Assembly: GCA_004195305.1 (NCBI GenBank)
Contig: SDWN01000406.1
Location: 1 to 5,300 of the forward strand
Direction of reading: 5' to 3'
DNA length: 5,300 nucleotides
Source of the DNA: Neptunomonas sp.
GTDB lineage: Bacteria > Pseudomonadota > Gammaproteobacteria > Pseudomonadales > Balneatricaceae
The first letter of the stretch is position 1, and each line of letters opens with the position of its first letter. Position numbers and translations under genes: made by a program. Of the stretch, positions 1-5,300 are shown piece by piece. The notes below the pieces were generated by a model, which saw only the letters and a program-made list of their open reading frames with translations, searched no databases and had not been told where the DNA came from.

Positions 1-281
1 CGATCCGGCAAGCTGCCCCGCCCGGTCAGAATCATCACCCCAACCCGGTGTTTATCACAGAGCTCGCGCACCAGCGCCAGGCCGTCCATATCAGGCAAAC
101 CAAGATCAACGATACAGAGCGCGGGAGAACGGCGCTTGATCGCCTGAGTCGCCTGGGCACCGGTGCGAAAACTGGCGGTTTCATACCCAAACCGCTCCAG
201 CTCCGCACACACCAGGGTGGCGATATCATGCTCATCTTCAATAACATAGACCAGTTTATTACTACTCAAATTAACGCCCAC
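1..281 (-). CDS. Response regulator, receiver domain (partial, C-terminal part beyond the left edge)
   Basis: This is the first 93 codons of a response-regulator gene that runs off the left edge with no stop. The visible protein is one CheY-like receiver domain. It shows the acidic pair E14-D15 in VYVIEDE, the phospho-acceptor D59 in CIVDLGLPDMDG, and the conserved T86 in MILTGRG. The Lys near the domain end and any output domain are not in the window. The style (LGLPDMDGLALVREL, ILTGRG) resembles OmpR-type regulators, so a winged-helix DNA-binding domain is expected but not seen. I chose GTG at 281 because an in-frame TAA lies just upstream (at 302-300) and purine-rich GGGATGGG sits 8 bases before it. 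TTG at 269 is an alternative that would still leave a complete domain. The gene follows the sensor kinase by 45 bp on the same strand, so it is very likely its operon partner. Confidence 0.9.
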   Translation of the reverse strand, partial: MGVNLSSNKLVYVIEDEHDIATLVCAELERFGYETASFRTGAQATQAIKRRSPALCIVDLGLPDMDGLALVRELCDKHRVGVMILTGRGSLPD

Positions 282-326
282 GTAGGTGACCCATCCCTTT
301 TACTACCGACTCGTTTAAATCTCCGT

Positions 327-3233
<2,907 letters not shown>

Positions 3234-3242
3234 GATTTTATT

Positions 3243-3248
3243 CTTCTT
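3243..3248 (-). promoter_or_regulatory. Probable ribosome binding site of the sensor kinase
   Basis: AAGAAG on the minus strand lies 9 bases before ATG at 3233. It is a weak match to the Shine-Dalgarno sequence, but no better one serves the upstream TTG. It is the main reason, with the transmembrane N-terminus, for placing the kinase start at 3233. Confidence 0.45.
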
Positions 3249-3290
3249 ATAATTCAGGTTGCGCACTAAGACCACTGCGATCAATGCACG

Positions 3291-3459
3291 CTAGCAGTCT
3301 GTCGGACTTGACCGGTCGTAGCGAGGGGAAGACCGATTTGAGACAGTTTTTGAACTCTTTTGAGGCTAATGGTGGTTCTATTAAACGAAAAATAGAGCGA
3401 AAAATGGCCAAAGTCGGCTTTCCCGCAGTAGATCAGCGTTAAGTCCGACAGGCTGCTAG
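3291..3459. mobile_element. Miniature inverted-repeat element (MITE-like), 169 bp
   Basis: The ends are inverted repeats of about 22 bp (3291-3312 and 3438-3459) that match at 20 of 22 positions. The left end begins CTAGCAGTCTGTCGGACTT and the right end reads inward as CTAGCAGCCTGTCGGACTT. CTAG at both extremes is palindromic. It could be part of the repeat, or a 4-bp target duplication around a 161-bp core (3295-3455); that target would fit the YTAR preference of IS5-like elements. The interior is too short for a transposase and is AT-richer than its neighbours. I infer a non-autonomous derivative of an insertion sequence mobilised in trans; the family is not identified. It sits in the divergent promoter region, 58 bp upstream of the kinase start, and may affect expression of either side. 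Confidence 0.7.
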
Positions 3460-3478
3460 ACAGTCTGTCGGACTTAAC
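3438..3478. other. Long hairpin formed by adjacent inverted element ends
   Basis: Bases 3438-3455 pair with 3461-3478 in an 18-bp stem. There is one G-T position (3452 with 3464), and the loop is the 5 bases CTAGA. The hairpin arises from the right terminal repeat facing the solo end copy. No T-run follows on either strand, so it is not a standard intrinsic terminator. It could still block transcripts entering from the element or form a cruciform. Confidence 0.8.
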
Positions 3479-3479
3479 C
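3461..3479 (+). repeat. Third copy of the element end (solo terminal repeat)
   Basis: CAGTCTGTCGGACTTAACC matches the left terminal repeat of the adjacent element (3295-3313) at 18 of 19 positions, in the same orientation. One base (A3460) separates it from the right end of that element. Similarity beyond 3480 is weak or absent, so it looks like the remnant of a second element, or the result of insertion into or beside an older copy. With the right terminal repeat it forms a long hairpin. Confidence 0.75.
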
Positions 3480-3514
3480 ATTCTACGATAAACCGCCAAG
3501 GCTAGAACCCCTGC

Positions 3515-3542
3515 TCTGACAAAATCTAACCGCTGTTACATT
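3515..3542 (+). promoter_or_regulatory. Possible sigma-70 promoter for the ABC ATPase genes
   Basis: CTGACA (3515-3520, shifted to 3516-3520 for the core TGACA) resembles a -35 box. TACATT (3537-3542) resembles a -10 box (4 of 6), with a spacer of about 16 bp. The inverted repeat has one arm in the spacer and the other just after the -10, the geometry of a repressible promoter. If used, it would give a leader of about 140 bases before the first ATG. The call rests on weak consensus matches only. Confidence 0.3.
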
Positions 3543-3557
3543 TGGTTAGATTTCAGA
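3515..3557. promoter_or_regulatory. Dyad-symmetric operator candidate upstream of the ABC genes
   Basis: AAATCTAACC (3522-3531) and GGTTAGATTT (3544-3553) are perfect 10-bp inverted arms around a 12-base centre. Outer TCTG (3515-3518) and CAGA (3554-3557) extend the symmetry after a 3-base offset. The arm centres are 22 bp apart, about two helical turns, as for a dimeric or tetrameric DNA-binding protein. No T-run follows, so a terminator is unlikely. It overlaps the candidate promoter. The binding protein is unknown; the response regulator of this locus is one candidate. Confidence 0.5.
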
Positions 3558-3593
3558 CCTATTTCGGAAACACTCATAGCGTCTAATGGTTAC

Positions 3594-3629
3594 AAGGAGT
3601 TAATGCTGCCTGTTAACTCTGGCCACTAA
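3594..3629 (+). other. Possible leader mini-ORF with hairpin over its Shine-Dalgarno
   Basis: AAGGAG (3594-3599) precedes ATG at 3603 by 3 bases. It opens an 8-codon frame, MLPVNSGH, ending at TAA 3627-3629. GAGTTAA (3597-3603) and TTAACTC (3613-3619) are perfect 7-bp inverted arms with a 9-base loop, so the hairpin would cover the Shine-Dalgarno and the start. The spacing is shorter than usual. This could be a regulatory leader peptide or chance. The frame has no run of one amino acid that would suggest classic attenuation. Confidence 0.25.
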
Positions 3630-3641
3630 AACAAAAACAAC

Positions 3642-3669
3642 ACCCGAAACGGAACCTCCGACTACGGGT
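3642..3669 (+). other. Nested hairpin in the leader before the LivG-type gene
   Basis: ACCCG (3642-3646) pairs with CGGGT (3665-3669). Inside, CGGA (3650-3653) pairs with TCCG (3657-3660) around a 3-base loop. The structure ends 10 bases before the ribosome binding site of the next gene. It does not match a riboswitch class I know. It may only be a local fold. Confidence 0.25.
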
Positions 3670-3679
3670 AAGCAAGGTC

Positions 3680-3683
3680 AGGA
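3680..3683 (+). promoter_or_regulatory. Ribosome binding site of the LivG-type ATPase
   Basis: AGGA lies 9 bases before ATG at 3693. It supports that start, which also begins right at the usual N-terminus of the family. Confidence 0.65.
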
Positions 3684-3692
3684 ACGCTATCC

Positions 3693-4514
3693 ATGAGCCG
3701 AGATATCATCCTAGAAACGCGTAATCTCGTTAAAGAATTCAAAGGTTTTACAGCAGTTGACGACGTCAACTTACAGATCGAACGCGGCTCCATTCATGCG
3801 TTGATCGGCCCCAATGGCGCGGGTAAAACCACCGTATTCAACCTGCTGACCAAGTTTCTCACCCCGACTCGGGGACAGATTCTATTCAATGGCACCGACA
3901 TCACCAATAAGAGCTCCGATGCAATCGCCCGCATGGGGGTTATCCGCTCATTTCAGATCTCCGCCGTCTTCCCCCATCTGAGTGTAATCGAAAATGTGCG
4001 CGTTGCGCTGCAGCGCAAGCGCAGCGACAGCCTCTATTTCTGGCGCTCTGAAAAATGCCTGGATAGTCTCAACGACCGCGCCATGGAACTCTTGGATTCA
4101 GTTGGCCTGGCTCCCTTTGCCAACGCCCAGGCAGTTGACCTGCCCTACGGGCGTAAACGTTCGCTGGAGATAGCCACCACCCTGGCACTTGATCCGGAGC
4201 TTCTACTACTGGATGAACCAACCCAGGGCATGGGGCACGAGGATGTCAGCGTGGTCGCCGAATTGATCAAGAAGGTAAGCAAGGATCGCACTATCTTGAT
4301 GGTTGAACACAATCTCAACGTGGTCGCCGACCTCTCCGATACCATCACGGTACTACAGCGTGGTGCCGTATTGACCGAAGGCGACTACGCCAAGGTTTCT
4401 GCCGATCCGCAGGTGCGCGAAGCCTATATGGGTGTTGCGTCCGATGATGAACCGGTCGCTAAAGCGTCCCGCACCCCATCTACCAGCAGCCAACCCGCGG
4501 AGACTAGCGCATGA
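3693..4514 (+). CDS. livG: HAAT-family ABC transporter ATPase, LivG type
   Basis: A 273-residue cytoplasmic ATP-binding subunit of a branched-chain-amino-acid-type (HAAT) importer. It would pair with the next gene product to drive two LivH/LivM-like permeases. Walker A is GPNGAGKTT (39-47, K45) and the Q-loop is at Q88. The signature region LPYGRKR (150-156) departs from LSGGQ but keeps the LivG-like 'YG'. Walker B is LLLLDEP (D174, catalytic E175), followed by TQGMGHED. The switch histidine is H206 in MVEHN. The family core ends at about 'AYMG' (residue 247). A Ser/Thr/Pro/Ala-rich tail of about 26 residues makes it longer than E. coli LivG (255). Its stop overlaps the next start by 4 bp (ATGA), so the two are translationally coupled. 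No permease or binding-protein gene precedes it. The substrate cannot be read from the ATPase; amino acids, amides, urea and related compounds are all known for this family. The symbol denotes family type, not proven leucine transport. Confidence 0.93.
   Translation: MSRDIILETRNLVKEFKGFTAVDDVNLQIERGSIHALIGPNGAGKTTVFNLLTKFLTPTRGQILFNGTDITNKSSDAIARMGVIRSFQISAVFPHLSVIENVRVALQRKRSDSLYFWRSEKCLDSLNDRAMELLDSVGLAPFANAQAVDLPYGRKRSLEIATTLALDPELLLLDEPTQGMGHEDVSVVAELIKKVSKDRTILMVEHNLNVVADLSDTITVLQRGAVLTEGDYAKVSADPQVREAYMGVASDDEPVAKASRTPSTSSQPAETSA
4499..4502 (+). promoter_or_regulatory. Ribosome binding site of the LivF-type ATPase
   Basis: GGAG lies 8 bases before ATG at 4511, inside the end of the upstream gene. 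It supports the ATGA-overlap start. Confidence 0.65.
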
Positions 4515-5239
4515 AACCGGTACAGAAAATTCAGTCCAAGCGCGAGAAACTGCGAATCGACGATCTGCATGCCTATTACGGTGAGTCGCACATCCTCCAT
4601 GGTATCGATATGGCCCTTAATCAGGGCGAACTGGTTACCCTGCTCGGACGTAACGGTTCCGGCCGCAGCACCACCCTGAAAGCGATCATGAACATGGTGG
4701 GCAAACGCAGCGGCTCTATTGTTATCAACGGCCACGAAACCATCAATATGCCCAGCCACAAAATCGCTCACCTGGGCATGGGCTATTGCCCTGAAGAACG
4801 CGGGATTTTCTCCAGCCTCAACGTAGAAGAGAACCTGATGCTACCGCCCGTGGTCCGATCTGACGGCATGTCGGTTGAAGAGATCTACGAAATGTTTCCG
4901 AACCTGGCGGAACGACGCAAAAGCCAGGGCACCCGCCTATCCGGAGGTGAACAGCAGATGCTGGCGATGGCCAGGATCTTGCGAACCGGCGCCAACATTC
5001 TACTACTCGACGAGATCACCGAAGGCCTGGCCCCGGTCATTGTCCAGAAGCTGGCCGAAGTGTTGCTACAACTCAAAGAGCGCGGCCTGACCATCATCCT
5101 GGTAGAGCAAAATTTCCGTTTCGCCGCGCCGATTGCCGATCGTCACTACTTGATGGAGCACGGCCATATCGTCGAGCAGATCCACGCCAACGAGTTGGTC
5201 GCCAAAACTGAATTATTAAATACCTACCTGGGGGTCTAG
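4511..5239 (+). CDS. livF: HAAT-family ABC transporter ATPase, LivF type, with Walker A Lys-to-Arg
   Basis: A 242-residue partner ATPase of the LivF type. Walker A reads GRNGSGRST (46-54), with R52 (codon CGC at 4664-4666) where nearly all ABC ATPases have Lys. The Q-loop region is CPEERGIF (93-100), as in LivF proteins, which have Glu here. The signature is a canonical LSGGEQQM (143-150). Walker B is ILLLDE (catalytic E168) followed by ITEGLAP. The switch position is Gln (Q200 in LVEQN), as in E. coli LivF. About 13 residues precede the usual family start. The reading frame is otherwise intact, so this is not decay. From memory, Arg at this Walker A position also occurs in some proteobacterial HAAT LivF homologues. 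The protein should form a heterodimer with the upstream product. The gene ends 42 bp before the adapter at the contig end, and I see no terminator in between. Confidence 0.93.
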   Translation: MKPVQKIQSKREKLRIDDLHAYYGESHILHGIDMALNQGELVTLLGRNGSGRSTTLKAIMNMVGKRSGSIVINGHETINMPSHKIAHLGMGYCPEERGIFSSLNVEENLMLPPVVRSDGMSVEEIYEMFPNLAERRKSQGTRLSGGEQQMLAMARILRTGANILLLDEITEGLAPVIVQKLAEVLLQLKERGLTIILVEQNFRFAAPIADRHYLMEHGHIVEQIHANELVAKTELLNTYLGV

Positions 5240-5281
5240 TCATTCGTGACTGCTCTCTAAGTACCAAGCAACAATAAGCAC

Positions 5282-5300
5282 CTGTCTCTTATACACATCT
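5282..5300. other. Tn5 mosaic-end / Nextera adapter remnant (artefact)
   Basis: The last 19 bases are exactly CTGTCTCTTATACACATCT. This is the engineered Tn5 mosaic end used in transposase-based library preparation. It is a hybrid of the natural outside and inside ends of Tn5 and is not expected in a wild genome. The true genomic sequence therefore stops at about 5281. Confidence 0.95.

Noticed and set aside
3234..3284. TTG start at 3284 extending the kinase by 17 residues
   Set aside because: The extra residues do not look like a kinase N-terminus and the TTG has no ribosome binding site. ATG at 3233 leads straight into the first transmembrane segment.
3438..3478. Rho-independent terminator
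   Set aside because: The stem is strong but no T-run follows on either strand, and its two halves are copies of the mobile-element end.
3281..3499. Minus-strand open frame of 72 codons
   Set aside because: It runs across the miniature element and the solo end repeat, with no ribosome binding site or recognisable protein features.
3642..3692. Riboswitch, including guanidine classes, before the transporter genes
   Set aside because: The hairpins do not match the conserved cores of classes I can recall. Only a generic structured leader is supported.
4424..4771. Minus-strand open frame of 115 codons across the ABC gene junction
   Set aside because: It is antisense to two well-supported ATPase genes and has no domain character.
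4511..5239. LivF-type gene as a decaying pseudogene because of the Walker A Arg
   Set aside because: The frame is intact, the ribosome binding site and coupling are good, and the signature and Walker B motifs are preserved. The substitution looks like a subfamily trait.
5282..5300. End of a natural Tn5-like transposon
   Set aside because: The sequence is the engineered mosaic of the two natural Tn5 ends and sits exactly at the sequence end, so a library adapter is far more likely.

Overview
The window looks like chromosomal DNA from a Pseudomonadota (proteobacterial) genome, most likely a gammaproteobacterium. I base this on the moderate GC content, the style of the two-component genes and the branched-chain-amino-acid-type (HAAT) ABC ATPases. 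This is a judgement from protein character, not from a search. The right edge is a real end of assembled sequence: the last 19 bases are the Tn5 mosaic-end (Nextera) adapter. The left edge cuts through a gene.

Layout. The left 3.2 kb is read on the minus strand. It holds a large membrane-bound hybrid sensor histidine kinase (3233 to 327). After 45 bp comes the start of a response-regulator gene (from 281, running off the left edge) with an intact receiver domain. The kinase ends in an unusual Gly-Ser tail encoded by a 6-bp tandem repeat. The divergent intergenic region (3234-3692) is rich in structure. It contains a 169-bp miniature inverted-repeat element, a third copy of that element's end, a strong dyad over a possible promoter, and further hairpins before the first rightward gene. 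The right 1.5 kb is read on the plus strand and holds two overlapping ABC ATPase genes of the LivG and LivF types (3693-4514 and 4511-5239).

How the genes may work together. The kinase has an extracytoplasmic double-Cache-like region for sensing a small molecule. It also has HAMP, PAS, histidine kinase and receiver domains, and is expected to act with the response regulator downstream of it. The two ATPases would form the heterodimeric motor of a HAAT importer for an amino acid, amide, urea or similar solute. Its permeases and binding protein are not in the window and would lie past the adapter-truncated right end or elsewhere. The divergent arrangement suggests, but does not prove, that the two-component system controls the transporter in response to its substrate.

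The points most worth a second look are: the asymmetric ATP sites of the LivG/LivF pair, with a Walker A Lys-to-Arg change in LivF; the hexanucleotide repeat in the kinase; the miniature element in the divergent promoter region; the dyad over the candidate promoter; and the adapter at the contig end. I do not see a clearly new defence or mobile system here.
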